DNA from: Pyrinomonadaceae bacterium
GTDB taxonomy: Bacteria; Acidobacteriota; Blastocatellia; Pyrinomonadales; Pyrinomonadaceae
Assembly (NCBI GenBank): GCA_028284415.1
Contig: JANQRU010000001.1
Location: 558,001-622,000, forward strand
Direction of reading: 5' to 3'
Length of the DNA stretch: 64,000 nt
The notes below the pieces were generated by a model. The model searched no databases. It was not told the origin of the DNA and was given only the letters and a program-made list of their open reading frames with translations. Positions 32,868-41,133 of the stretch are shown in pieces. The translations under genes were made by a program, and so were the position numbers. Numbering within the stretch: position 1 is the first letter of the stretch; each line of letters opens with the position of its first letter.

Positions 32868-33867
32868 ATTTCTAGGCGGAAAACTTGTAGGAAATGGCGA
32901 AATAGAGATTTATAGAGTCGCCTCAGTTCAAGACTCGGAAAAAGGCGACATAACATTTATAGAAAACCGTGAATCTATTCCAGACTCAACAAATATCAAT
33001 GCCTCTTGCATCATAGTTTCTAATGATTTTTCGATAGAAACCTCAAATAATTTAATTAGAGTAAATAATCCTAAGCTTGCCTTCGCAAAAATTGCGGAAG
33101 TTCTTCATCCACCAAAAATTAGAGAGACGATCATTCATAAATCTGCTGTAATCGCTGATAATGCTCGATTAGAAAAAGACATTTTCATTGGGGCATTTTG
33201 CTGTGTTGGTGAGAAGTCCGAAATCGGAGAAGGTACTCAACTAAGAGCAGGTGCAAAAGTCGGTGACAATGTAAAAATTGGGAAAAATTGTGTGCTTCAT
33301 CCCAATGTATTTATCGAAGACAATTCAGAAATAGGAGATAGCGTCATACTACACTCAGGAGTTGTAATAGGTGGAGACGGTTATGGGTATGTTAGAGATA
33401 CAGAACGACATGTTAAATTCCCACAAATTGGAAAAGTAATAATAGAAAATAATGTGGAAATTGGGGCTAATACATGCGTTGACAGAGGAGCTTTGGGTAA
33501 TACAAAAATTGGAGAAGGAACTAAAATAGATAACTTAGTTCAAATAGCCCACAATGTGAAAATTGGCAAACGGGTGGTAATTGCTTCTCAGACAGGAATT
33601 TCAGGGAGCGTGACGATAGAAGACGATTGCGTAATCGCTGGTCAAGTTGGATTCGCCGATCACACCGTTATCAAAAAAGGTGCCATCATCGGAGCTAAAT
33701 CAGCAGTATTTCCAGGTAAAATTGTTCGAGAAGGAATGTGGGCGGGAATCCCCGTACAACCAATGAACAAATATAAAAGATTAAACGCTCATATTAATTC
33801 AATTCCCCGCATAAAAGAAGACCTTAAAAAATTACAAAAACTAATAGATGAATTAGAAAATAAATAG
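32845..33867 (+). CDS. lpxD: UDP-3-O-acylglucosamine N-acyltransferase
   Basis: The 340-residue enzyme adds the N-linked hydroxy-fatty acid to UDP-3-O-acylglucosamine in lipid A synthesis. Residues 1-100 form the uridine-binding domain. Residues about 105-310 are hexapeptide repeats that fold as a left-handed beta-helix, including the catalytic His236 in QIAHNVKIG and the [11 protein letters not shown] loop. A C-terminal helix completes the trimer. It overlaps the yitT-like gene, and its stop codon lies inside a dispersed repeat element (33863-33907). Confidence 0.95.
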   Translation: MKLKKIAEFLGGKLVGNGEIEIYRVASVQDSEKGDITFIENRESIPDSTNINASCIIVSNDFSIETSNNLIRVNNPKLAFAKIAEVLHPPKIRETIIHKSAVIADNARLEKDIFIGAFCCVGEKSEIGEGTQLRAGAKVGDNVKIGKNCVLHPNVFIEDNSEIGDSVILHSGVVIGGDGYGYVRDTERHVKFPQIGKVIIENNVEIGANTCVDRGALGNTKIGEGTKIDNLVQIAHNVKIGKRVVIASQTGISGSVTIEDDCVIAGQVGFADHTVIKKGAIIGAKSAVFPGKIVREGMWAGIPVQPMNKYKRLNAHINSIPRIKEDLKKLQKLIDELENK

Positions 33868-33907
33868 AACCAGCATTACACAGATTACGTGGATTCTCGC
33901 TGATGAT
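33863..33907 (+). repeat. Dispersed repeat, single arm (copy 1)
   Basis: AATAGAAC is followed by 9-base units of the type GATTxCxCx. It matches the right arm of the long palindrome at 36490-36582 and the copy at 46822-46863. It begins within the last bases of lpxD. Confidence 0.65.
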
Positions 33908-33950
33908 AGAAAATCAATGTTTTATTTCTATAAATAACTTCTCAAACTTT

Positions 33951-35180
33951 TTAATCAATTTTTAATAAATCCAGAATTTTTTCTGCCACAACTTTAGCTG
34001 CATCACCATCTCCCAAACTTTTCTTTAATTCTTTTAACTGAGTGCGCATTTTTGTATTGAATTCCTCTTTTAATAATCTGAACAATTCTTTACTGAGTAT
34101 CTCAGGAGTAAATTCATGTTGAATTAATTCTTTAACCAATTTTCTTCTGGCAATGAGATTAACCAAGCTGTAATGTTCAACTGAAACAAGTGGCTTGATA
34201 AGTCTGTAATTAAGATTCGTTGATTTATAAACTACAACCAAAGGAGTCCCGATAAGTGCAGTTTCCAGTGTTGCTGTTCCACTTGCAACTGCAACAACAT
34301 CAGCCGCATTTATTGCTTCAAAAGTCTCATTTTGAACAACTATTAATTTTTTAGGAATTTCTACTCCCACATTTTCACAATCACTTAAAATCTTCTTAAC
34401 TTCACTTTTGCTTCTGTTTGAAGCCAAAGGTATAACAAATTGTAAATTGGGATTATCCACAGCCATCAACGAAGCAGTTTTGATTAAAACTGGCAAGATT
34501 CTTTCTATTTCTTTTCTACGGCTTCCCGGCAAAAGTGCGACTGTTGGCTTTGATGAATCAAGATCATGTTTGTCGCAAAATTTATCTTTGGAAATCTTTG
34601 GAATAGTTTCACTTACCAAAGGATTCCCGACAAATTCCACATGATGAATTCCCCTTTCTGCATACCAATCTTTTTCAAATGGTAGAATTGATAAAAGCAG
34701 ATCTACATAATTTTTAATTATATTTATGCGATAGGTTCTCCAAGCCCAGAGTTGCGGTGAGATAAAATATACGACCTTAAAGCCACGTTTTTTCATTGCC
34801 CGAGCAAACTTTAGATTAAAATCAGGAAAATCAATCGAAACAACTAAATCAGGTTGTCTCTCATCCGCAACTTTTTTTAAATCCTTGTAAACCCCCCAGA
34901 ACATTGGCAGAGCTTTTGCTACTTCAAGTGCTCCAATTATTCCAAATTCATCAGCTTCATAAATAGTTTCCACTCCCGATTCACGCATCTTCGAGCCGGT
35001 CGTTCCAAAAAACTCAAACTCAATTTCAGGAGCAAGTTTTCTCAAAGCTTTTACTAAACTTGCACCGTGAGCATCTCCTGACGCTTCCCCGACAACAATC
35101 ATTATTTTTAGTTTTTTCTTGTTCACAAATTGAGCTTGAACTGCTTTTTTATCTGAATAATTTAGTTTTCTGTAAAGCAC
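33951..35180 (-). CDS. lpxB: Lipid-A-disaccharide synthase
   Basis: The enzyme joins UDP-diacylglucosamine and lipid X to give the lipid A disaccharide at the inner membrane. Family blocks are clear: MIVVGEASGDAHGA, SIDFPDFNLKFA, YFISPQLWAWR, LLPGSRRKEIERILP and ASGTATLETALIGTPLVVVYK. The frame has a 26-residue extension before the family's usual start at the internal ATG (35100-35102). An intermediate GTG also exists, and none has a good ribosome-binding site, so the start is uncertain. It is convergent with lpxD, unusual because these genes often sit together in one operon. Confidence 0.95.
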   Translation of the reverse strand: MLYRKLNYSDKKAVQAQFVNKKKLKIMIVVGEASGDAHGASLVKALRKLAPEIEFEFFGTTGSKMRESGVETIYEADEFGIIGALEVAKALPMFWGVYKDLKKVADERQPDLVVSIDFPDFNLKFARAMKKRGFKVVYFISPQLWAWRTYRINIIKNYVDLLLSILPFEKDWYAERGIHHVEFVGNPLVSETIPKISKDKFCDKHDLDSSKPTVALLPGSRRKEIERILPVLIKTASLMAVDNPNLQFVIPLASNRSKSEVKKILSDCENVGVEIPKKLIVVQNETFEAINAADVVAVASGTATLETALIGTPLVVVYKSTNLNYRLIKPLVSVEHYSLVNLIARRKLVKELIQHEFTPEILSKELFRLLKEEFNTKMRTQLKELKKSLGDGDAAKVVAEKILDLLKID

Positions 35181-35389
35181 TCAAAGTAAAATAGATATTT
35201 ATAAACTTATAAGTTTGATTTATGAAGATAAGGGGGTCGGTTCTTGCCATAGATGTTAGATTTTAATATCCTTGTAGGGAATATAAAAACCCTTACAACG
35301 AAATTTTCGGTATTTCCCGCTTTTTCGTTGTTTCTTCTATTTAGATTCATAAAACTAAATCAATATCATACCGTAAGGAGTATTAAAAT

Positions 35390-36388
35390 ATGTCAAGTAA
35401 AGATGTTAATACAAAAAAAGTTGCGTCCAAAGTCTGGCACAACGGAGAATTTATAGATTGGGATGATGCAAGAGTCCATGTAATGACTCACGCAATCCAT
35501 TATGGTTCAAGTGTTTTTGAAGGAATCCGCTGCTATAAAGGCGAAAACGGCTCAGCAGTTTTCCGTCTCACCGAACATATGCAGCGCCTTCTAAATTCCG
35601 CGAAGATTTACCGTATGGATATCGAAACGTCCCGTCAAGAATTCTGCGACGCAACTATTGAATTAATACGCCACAGCGGTCTGGAAGAATGTTACATACG
35701 TCCGATTATCTTTCGCGGATTAGACGAAGAAAATCCTGCATTCGGCGTAAATCCTTTCCCAAATCCGATCGAATCATACATCGCAGTTTGGGAATGGGGT
35801 AAATATCTCGGCGAAGAAGCACTTGAGCAAGGAATTGACGTATGCGTTTCGAGCTGGTCACGCATCACATCAAACTCAATGCCTGCAATGGCTAAAGCAG
35901 GTGCGAATTATATGAATTCACAACTCATCAAGATGGAAGCAATCCTTGGCGGATTTGCTGAAGGAATCGCACTTGATGATCGTGGTTACGTTTCGGAAGG
36001 TTCAGGCGAAAATCTATTCTTGGTCAACAACGGAAAACTTATTACACCTCCTCTCGGAGCTTCGATTTTACCTGGAATTACAAGAGATACAGTAATCGAA
36101 ATCGCCAAAGATTTAGGAATTGAAGTGCAAGAATCCGTCATCCAAAGAGCAGCTCTTTATTTAGCTGATGAATTATTCTTCACGGGAACAGCCGCAGAGA
36201 TCACACCGATCCGTTCGGTTGATAGAATCACAGTCGGTCCCGGAAAACGCGGAGAGATCACAGCCAAATTACAGGAAGAATTCTTCAAAATCATCCGAGG
36301 CGAACGCCCTGCACCAAATAACGCAGAATGGCTAACACCAATTACGGGAGACACAAACGTAAAAAAGTCAGTAGCGGGGTTGAACTAG
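35390..36388 (+). CDS. ilvE: Branched-chain amino acid aminotransferase
   Basis: The 332-residue PLP enzyme is of fold type IV. It has the HAIHYGSSVFEGIRCY substrate region (about 32-47), an arginine-rich GLEECYIRPIIFRG stretch, the PLP Lys169 in MAKAGANYMNS, the RGYVSEGSGENLF cofactor region (about 199-211) and a SILPGITRDTV block. It moves the amino group of Leu, Ile and Val to 2-oxoglutarate. AAGGAG sits nine bases before the ATG. The 209-base leader holds an 8-bp inverted repeat (CAACGAAA/TTTCGTTG, 35296-35340), which might take part in control. Confidence 0.95.
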   Translation: MSSKDVNTKKVASKVWHNGEFIDWDDARVHVMTHAIHYGSSVFEGIRCYKGENGSAVFRLTEHMQRLLNSAKIYRMDIETSRQEFCDATIELIRHSGLEECYIRPIIFRGLDEENPAFGVNPFPNPIESYIAVWEWGKYLGEEALEQGIDVCVSSWSRITSNSMPAMAKAGANYMNSQLIKMEAILGGFAEGIALDDRGYVSEGSGENLFLVNNGKLITPPLGASILPGITRDTVIEIAKDLGIEVQESVIQRAALYLADELFFTGTAAEITPIRSVDRITVGPGKRGEITAKLQEEFFKIIRGERPAPNNAEWLTPITGDTNVKKSVAGLN

Positions 36389-36425
36389 AATTAGCCTAAT
36401 TCAATTCCCTTGAAAATCTTTGAAC

Positions 36426-36464
36426 AAACGCAGATGATTTATAAATTGTCTGCGTTTTTATTTT
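36426..36464 (+). terminator. Intrinsic terminator of ilvE
   Basis: AAACGCAGA pairs with TCTGCGTTT over a 14-base loop, followed by TTATTTTAA. Confidence 0.75.
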
Positions 36465-36489
36465 AATGAATCGTATATTCTATGAACTA

Positions 36490-36582
36490 AATAGAACTAG
36501 GATTTCGCAGATTGCACGAATAAACACAGATTTTTCTAATATCTGCGGAAATCGGCGAAATCCGTGTAATCCGCGTTCTATT
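36490..36582. repeat. Long imperfect palindrome built from 9-base units (copy 2)
   Basis: The two arms of about 45 bases start AATAGAAC and end GTTCTATT. Each arm is made of degenerate 9-base units such as CGGATTACA, CGGATTTCG and CCGATTTCC, so the transcript can fold into a long hairpin. Single-arm copies lie at 33863-33907 and 46822-46863. Confidence 0.7.
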
Positions 36583-36605
36583 CTTACTAATCCTTTGAAT
36601 TTTTA

Positions 36606-38141
36606 ATGTCAAAATTCTCTTTCAAAAATTACATCTTAGAACTAACCGTCTTTCTCTGCGGCGGATTAGTAATGATTTACGAAATTATCGGCTCACGCAT
36701 TCTCGCACCGTATATCGGAACTTCAACTTACACTTGGATAAGTCTTATTGGAGTAATCTTAGGAGCATTGAGCCTTGGCTACTGGCTCGGCGGAAAATGG
36801 GCAGACAAAAAACCTGATATTAAAATACTGGCTTCAGCAATCTTTCTGGCGGGTGGATTAGTTTCAGTTACCATTCTCTTCAAAGACGCGATCTTAATGA
36901 TGATTGCCGAACTACAAATCGGTTTGGAAATAAAATCACTGATCGCCGCACTTTTTCTTTTTGCACCTGCGAGTGTTTTTCTAGGCTTTGTAACTCCTTA
37001 TGCTGTAAAACTAAAAACTAAAACGCTCGATGAAACAGGTAAAACCGTCGGCAGACTTTATGCACTTTCAACCATTGGAAGCATCTTAGGAACATTTTCA
37101 GCAGGTTTCTTGCTCATCCCATTTGTCGGAAGCACACACACACTTTATTTCATTGCCGGAAGCCTTTTTGTAATCTCAATCCTTTTAATTCCCTTTTCTG
37201 CTTCAAGATTCAAAATCGTCATTCTAATAGTATTTTCACTCGGCATCGGCTTAAACGAATTTCAGACTTACTACCTGCGAACCCAACACAATTTCCATGA
37301 CATAGACACCGAATACAGCCGCGTCCAAATCTTTGACACAACTGACGAAAAAAATGGCAGACCAAAGCGTGTGATGAAAATTGATCCATACTATTTTCAA
37401 TCCGCAATGTATCTAGACAATGACAGCACGGAACTCGCCTCAGAATATCTAAAGTTCTACCACCTCGTCCGCCACTTCAAACCCGACTTTCAAAAAACCC
37501 TTATGATCGGCGGTGCCGGCTACTCATTTCCGAAAGACTATCTAAAAACTTACCCAAAAGCCGAAATGGATGTCGTTGAAATAGATCCACAAATGACCAA
37601 GATCGCCAAAAAACACTTCCGCCTCAAAGAAAACCCACGCCTAAACATCTTCCACCAAGACGGCAGAGTCTTCCTAAACCAAGCCCCGAGCAAAAAATAC
37701 GACGCAGTTTTTATAGACGCCTTCACAACCCTCTTCAGCATTCCCTTCCAACTAACCACCATCGAAGCCGTCCAACAAATCAATCGAACCCTAAAAGACG
37801 ACGGCATAGCAATCCTAAACATCGGCGGAGCAATCAAAGGCAAAAAAAGCAAATTCCTCAAATCTGAAATCAAAACCTATCAGCAAGTTTTTCCCAAAAT
37901 TTTTATTTTTAAGGTTGATTTAGAAAAAGATGAGAAGGAAATTCAGAATTGGATAATCATTGCCTCAAAAGATAAGAATTTAGTAAATTTGGAAAGTAGC
38001 GAAACAGAATTAGGGAAACTGTTAAAGCAAATTTACAAAAGAAATTTCTCTCTAGAAACACAAATACTTACTGATAATATTTCTCCAGTTGAATACTATA
38101 ACTCCTTTGCTCAGAGGAATTACTCAACACTTTCAAAATAA
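36606..38141 (+). CDS. Fused MFS-like membrane / spermidine-synthase-like protein
   Basis: Residues about 8-210 form six or seven membrane helices starting with LELTVFLCGGLVMIYEIIGSR and containing LGGKWADKKP, as in fused MFS/spermidine synthases. Residues about 230-490 are a Rossmann methyltransferase-fold domain with LMIGGAGYSFPKDYLK, the acidic VVEIDPQMTKIAKKHF and DAVFIDAFT, matching SpeE-like aminopropyltransferase cores. The usual DE(x)xYHE catalytic loop is not preserved, so real spermidine synthesis is uncertain. From about 37260 to 37870 the codons turn strongly A/C-rich, unlike the flanks. Confidence 0.82.
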   Translation: MSKFSFKNYILELTVFLCGGLVMIYEIIGSRILAPYIGTSTYTWISLIGVILGALSLGYWLGGKWADKKPDIKILASAIFLAGGLVSVTILFKDAILMMIAELQIGLEIKSLIAALFLFAPASVFLGFVTPYAVKLKTKTLDETGKTVGRLYALSTIGSILGTFSAGFLLIPFVGSTHTLYFIAGSLFVISILLIPFSASRFKIVILIVFSLGIGLNEFQTYYLRTQHNFHDIDTEYSRVQIFDTTDEKNGRPKRVMKIDPYYFQSAMYLDNDSTELASEYLKFYHLVRHFKPDFQKTLMIGGAGYSFPKDYLKTYPKAEMDVVEIDPQMTKIAKKHFRLKENPRLNIFHQDGRVFLNQAPSKKYDAVFIDAFTTLFSIPFQLTTIEAVQQINRTLKDDGIAILNIGGAIKGKKSKFLKSEIKTYQQVFPKIFIFKVDLEKDEKEIQNWIIIASKDKNLVNLESSETELGKLLKQIYKRNFSLETQILTDNISPVEYYNSFAQRNYSTLSK

Positions 38142-38295
38142 TTCCTAAAAAAAACTGAAAAATCTTGTAATGTTTTATGCGAAAAATACATAAATAGGTA
38201 GATAAAAAATGACAAGTAGCAAATTACCGTGAAGACTTAAACACTAATCAAGTCTATTTCCAGTTTTCACTTGCTTCAAAAAAAGGAGAATGTTT

Positions 38296-39273
38296 ATGAA
38301 AACTATTATCATGAAAACACGAGTTTTTCTAACCCTAATTTTAATAGCTCTCATTACTTTAAATAGCAGTTGTGTTGAGCTTGAAGCAATTCGCAAATTT
38401 GCTGAAAACTCTGCAGTTGTTTCACAAAAATTCCCAGACTTATCATCTGATTATTATGCTTCTTGTGTCAGAGAATATCGATATTTGTTTACAGGAATTG
38501 TAAAATTCAAACCTAGGTTGATGCAGGAAATTGATGAGTTATCAAGTGTAGAAAATCTTGCTGGGTATGAAACCGCAATACCGCTAGATAATGATGGGTA
38601 TTCAATTGTTTATTATGAAAATAGATGTCGTAAATGGAAAACAACTCATAAAGCTGCTCTTTTACTTAATAAGGCATTAGTTGACTACATGATAGCTTTA
38701 GGAGAATTGGCAGCAGATGATTTAACCAGCTATGACAAGAATCTTGATGCCCTTAGTGCGAGTATGACAGAGACAGAAGTTTTTAAGGAAAAACATATTA
38801 AAGCTGGCAGAGGTTTAGCTGGTTTTATTCTCAATGCATCAACAAATTTTTGGCGACGAAAAAAATTAAAATCAGCGATTGAAAGTCGTGACGAAGATGT
38901 TTCTATACTTGCTGAAGTTCTCAGGAAATATATAGCTCGGAATTATGTTCTCCAACTTAAACTTGAAGAAAGACGTATGAACAAACTTTATATCGACACA
39001 ATAAAGGATTATCAGAACAATAGTGCGGACATTAATCAATTAACAATCCTCACGATAAAAAGTGAATGGAATGAGCGACAAAAATTGTTAAAAGACAAAA
39101 TGGACTCAGCAGAAGCATACGGAAAAATTATGATGAACGTAATTGGAGGACATCACAAGTTATACGAATTTCGTGAAAGTTTAAAGTCAAAAGAGGTAAG
39201 ACAAATAACTTTGCAATATGCAAAAAATATCGAAAGTTTGATTGGAACTTTTCGCAAGGCTTTTAAATCATAA
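38296..39273 (+). CDS. Helical lipoprotein of unknown function, first gene of the Tae4-like unit
   Basis: GGAG seven bases before ATG 38296 supports this start rather than the ATG six bases earlier. Residues 1-25 form a lipoprotein-like signal ending NSSC. The mature part of about 300 residues is almost all helix, Lys/Glu-rich, with RYLFTGIVKF and a second membrane-proximal stretch near 170-185. I recognise no family. It starts a run of four same-strand genes ending in a Tae4-like amidase. A periplasmic lipoprotein could be the immunity factor or part of delivery, but this is inference. Confidence 0.6.
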   Translation: MKTIIMKTRVFLTLILIALITLNSSCVELEAIRKFAENSAVVSQKFPDLSSDYYASCVREYRYLFTGIVKFKPRLMQEIDELSSVENLAGYETAIPLDNDGYSIVYYENRCRKWKTTHKAALLLNKALVDYMIALGELAADDLTSYDKNLDALSASMTETEVFKEKHIKAGRGLAGFILNASTNFWRRKKLKSAIESRDEDVSILAEVLRKYIARNYVLQLKLEERRMNKLYIDTIKDYQNNSADINQLTILTIKSEWNERQKLLKDKMDSAEAYGKIMMNVIGGHHKLYEFRESLKSKEVRQITLQYAKNIESLIGTFRKAFKS

Positions 39274-39288
39274 AATTAGGAGGAACTT

Positions 39289-39693
39289 ATGCCATCAACT
39301 GAATTAACATCTGAACAAGCATTTCAAATTTCTCAGGCATATTATGAACTGGCAGTAAAAATAGGAAACTACCGTTATGCCAAATGGGACGATATGACAC
39401 CTGAAGAGCGTCAAAAACTCGGTAGCTATGAAAACTCTTTATTACGGCAATCCTCAGATTTTAATCAAAAATCTGTAGTTTTGTTGTTAACTGCTCCAAA
39501 AACTCAAATAGCTGTAAAGAATATTACTGAGACAACAAAAGAATTAACTAAAGCAGTTAAAACCCTAAAAAGCATCAATAAGATACTTGGAATAGCAGCA
39601 GCAGCTTTTACTCTCGGTGGGGCTATTATTTCAGGTAATCCCAAAGCTATTCTTGATGCTATTGACGAAGCTATAACTGCAATTAATGCTTAA
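39289..39693 (+). CDS. Small hypothetical protein with C-terminal hydrophobic helix
   Basis: The 134-residue protein lies 15 bases after the lipoprotein gene and has a strong AGGAGG site. The N-terminal half is polar, with AYYELAVKIGNYRYAKWDDMTPEERQ split over two helices. Residues about 72-134 include an amphipathic KELTKAVKTLKSINKI helix and a Gly/Ala-rich hydrophobic run (about 101-117), similar in style to pore-forming or membrane-inserting segments. No signal peptide is present. The family is unknown. Confidence 0.55.
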   Translation: MPSTELTSEQAFQISQAYYELAVKIGNYRYAKWDDMTPEERQKLGSYENSLLRQSSDFNQKSVVLLLTAPKTQIAVKNITETTKELTKAVKTLKSINKILGIAAAAFTLGGAIISGNPKAILDAIDEAITAINA

Positions 39694-39788
39694 TCTATTA
39701 TTTCAATTCTCTTTTTAATGAATTTTGCCAATGAAGTAGAAGGTGTTTGCCTAATTTTGGAGTTAAACCTTCTTATGGAGAATTAACT

Positions 39789-40619
39789 ATGGAATATATT
39801 AAATTTATTTTTGGAAATACCGGATATTTATCATTTGGTCTGGGAATCATATATTTATTCTTATCTTTGTGCGGGCTTATTTTTGTTTATCATCTAATCA
39901 AGAAAAAATCGCTTGAAGAAAAAAGTTTAAACAAGCTAATCGAAACAGGTAAATGGTTTGTGATTTCTGTCGCACTTGTTATAGGTGCAACAATCATCAG
40001 TGATGGATTTAAGGAACGAGACCAAGACTTAAAAGAAATGGAAGCTTTCCACAAATACGTAAACACAATAACTAAAGTAGAAGGTGTTGAACAAAGATAT
40101 TTATTAGCTGAATACTTTTCAATTGTAGCTCCTAATGGAGGACTGAAAACAGCATGGCAAAATTATAAAATAGAAGTAGGAAAGGCTCGAAATCAATTTA
40201 GGAATAATAAAGAAAAAATCAATGAGTTAGAACGAAAACCTAGTTTAACCAAAGCTGAAATCAAGGAAAAGGAGAAACTAGAACAAGAAAACGAAGCCTT
40301 AAATCAACAATTCATAAGTGAGTCTAATGAAGAATCTACTGCTCAAATAGAAGAGCGAATGATAATTGCAGGCGGTGACAAAACCATAGAGGAAGCACAA
40401 TATGAATTAGCAAAAGCTAAAAAAATCAGTAGTGTGGCACAAATCTACAAAAAAAGAAATAGTTACAGAACAGTAATTCCTAATCTATTTGATAAAGATG
40501 AAGCAACTAAATTACTGATTGAAGTTAGAGAAAAAATAAATTCGGGGGCTTACATTGTCAGGAAAAATAAATGGTGTCCAAACATAGAAGAAAACGACCA
40601 ATATTTAATCTGCAATTAA
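39789..40619 (+). CDS. Membrane protein with two N-terminal helices and coiled coil
   Basis: ATG 39789 is chosen because GGAG lies eight bases upstream and no site fits the longer frame. Two membrane helices (about 9-35 and 55-72) are followed by a long Glu/Lys/Gln-rich coiled-coil region (about 125-225) with NKEKINELERKPSLTKAEIK. The C-terminus has a Cys pair (WCPNIEENDQYLIC). The bulk probably faces one side of the inner membrane. I recognise no family. It is the third gene of the Tae4-like unit. Confidence 0.6.
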   Translation: MEYIKFIFGNTGYLSFGLGIIYLFLSLCGLIFVYHLIKKKSLEEKSLNKLIETGKWFVISVALVIGATIISDGFKERDQDLKEMEAFHKYVNTITKVEGVEQRYLLAEYFSIVAPNGGLKTAWQNYKIEVGKARNQFRNNKEKINELERKPSLTKAEIKEKEKLEQENEALNQQFISESNEESTAQIEERMIIAGGDKTIEEAQYELAKAKKISSVAQIYKKRNSYRTVIPNLFDKDEATKLLIEVREKINSGAYIVRKNKWCPNIEENDQYLICN

Positions 40620-40667
40620 ACAAAAATGTCTAGAATTATCCTCAATTTAAATTAAGGGAGAAAACTA

Positions 40668-41078
40668 ATGCCAGAATTACCAAGTTTTACAGATTTACAA
40701 GCTAATTACCCTGACCCTTACAATGACGATGAACGCTGTAGTGATGGCTACATTAATCAATGTGCAATAAGAGTCAGTATTTCATTAATTGAATCAGGAT
40801 TTTTACTTACAAACTTCAATGATCATCTTTGTTCACACGGTCATGCACGCGGGGCTCAGGCATTGGCTGATTACATTTATCGCCAAGTTAAACGTCCTAG
40901 AATTATACCAAATAATCAAGATATGGAGGGGTTTGTTTCAGATAAAAAAGGAATTCTCTTTTTCAAAAACCTTGATGGAGATTCCGTTGACCATATAGAT
41001 ATCTGGAATGGTGCTGAATGCGAGTCAGGAGAATACTTTGATAGTTGCGAAGAAATATGGTTTTGGAATACTAATTAA
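40668..41078 (+). CDS. Tae4-like peptidoglycan amidase effector
   Basis: The 136-residue protein matches the type VI amidase effector 4 (Tae4) family. It has a PSFTDLQANYP start, NQCAIRVSISLIESG with catalytic Cys32, CSHGHARGAQALADYI (about 55-70), GILFFK and DHIDIWNG with catalytic His109 and Asp111. Tae4 enzymes cut the gamma-D-Glu-mDAP bond of peptidoglycan in rival cells. There is no signal peptide, as expected for an effector delivered by a contractile machine. No T6SS structural gene is visible in the window. A GGGAG site precedes the ATG. The three upstream genes are candidates for immunity or delivery. Confidence 0.85.
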   Translation: MPELPSFTDLQANYPDPYNDDERCSDGYINQCAIRVSISLIESGFLLTNFNDHLCSHGHARGAQALADYIYRQVKRPRIIPNNQDMEGFVSDKKGILFFKNLDGDSVDHIDIWNGAECESGEYFDSCEEIWFWNTN

Positions 41079-41133
41079 CTTGACTTTCAATAAAGTATAA
41101 ACTTCAGAATTAGCTATTTAATCCGATTAATAT

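Noticed and set aside
35253-35456. 67-residue leader peptide gene before ilvE
   Set aside because: It overlaps the ilvE start, is not enriched in branched-chain residues in a stalling pattern and has no good ribosome-binding site.
38296-41078. A complete type VI secretion locus
   Set aside because: Only the Tae4-like amidase is recognisable. No Hcp, VgrG, PAAR, TssB/C or baseplate gene is present.
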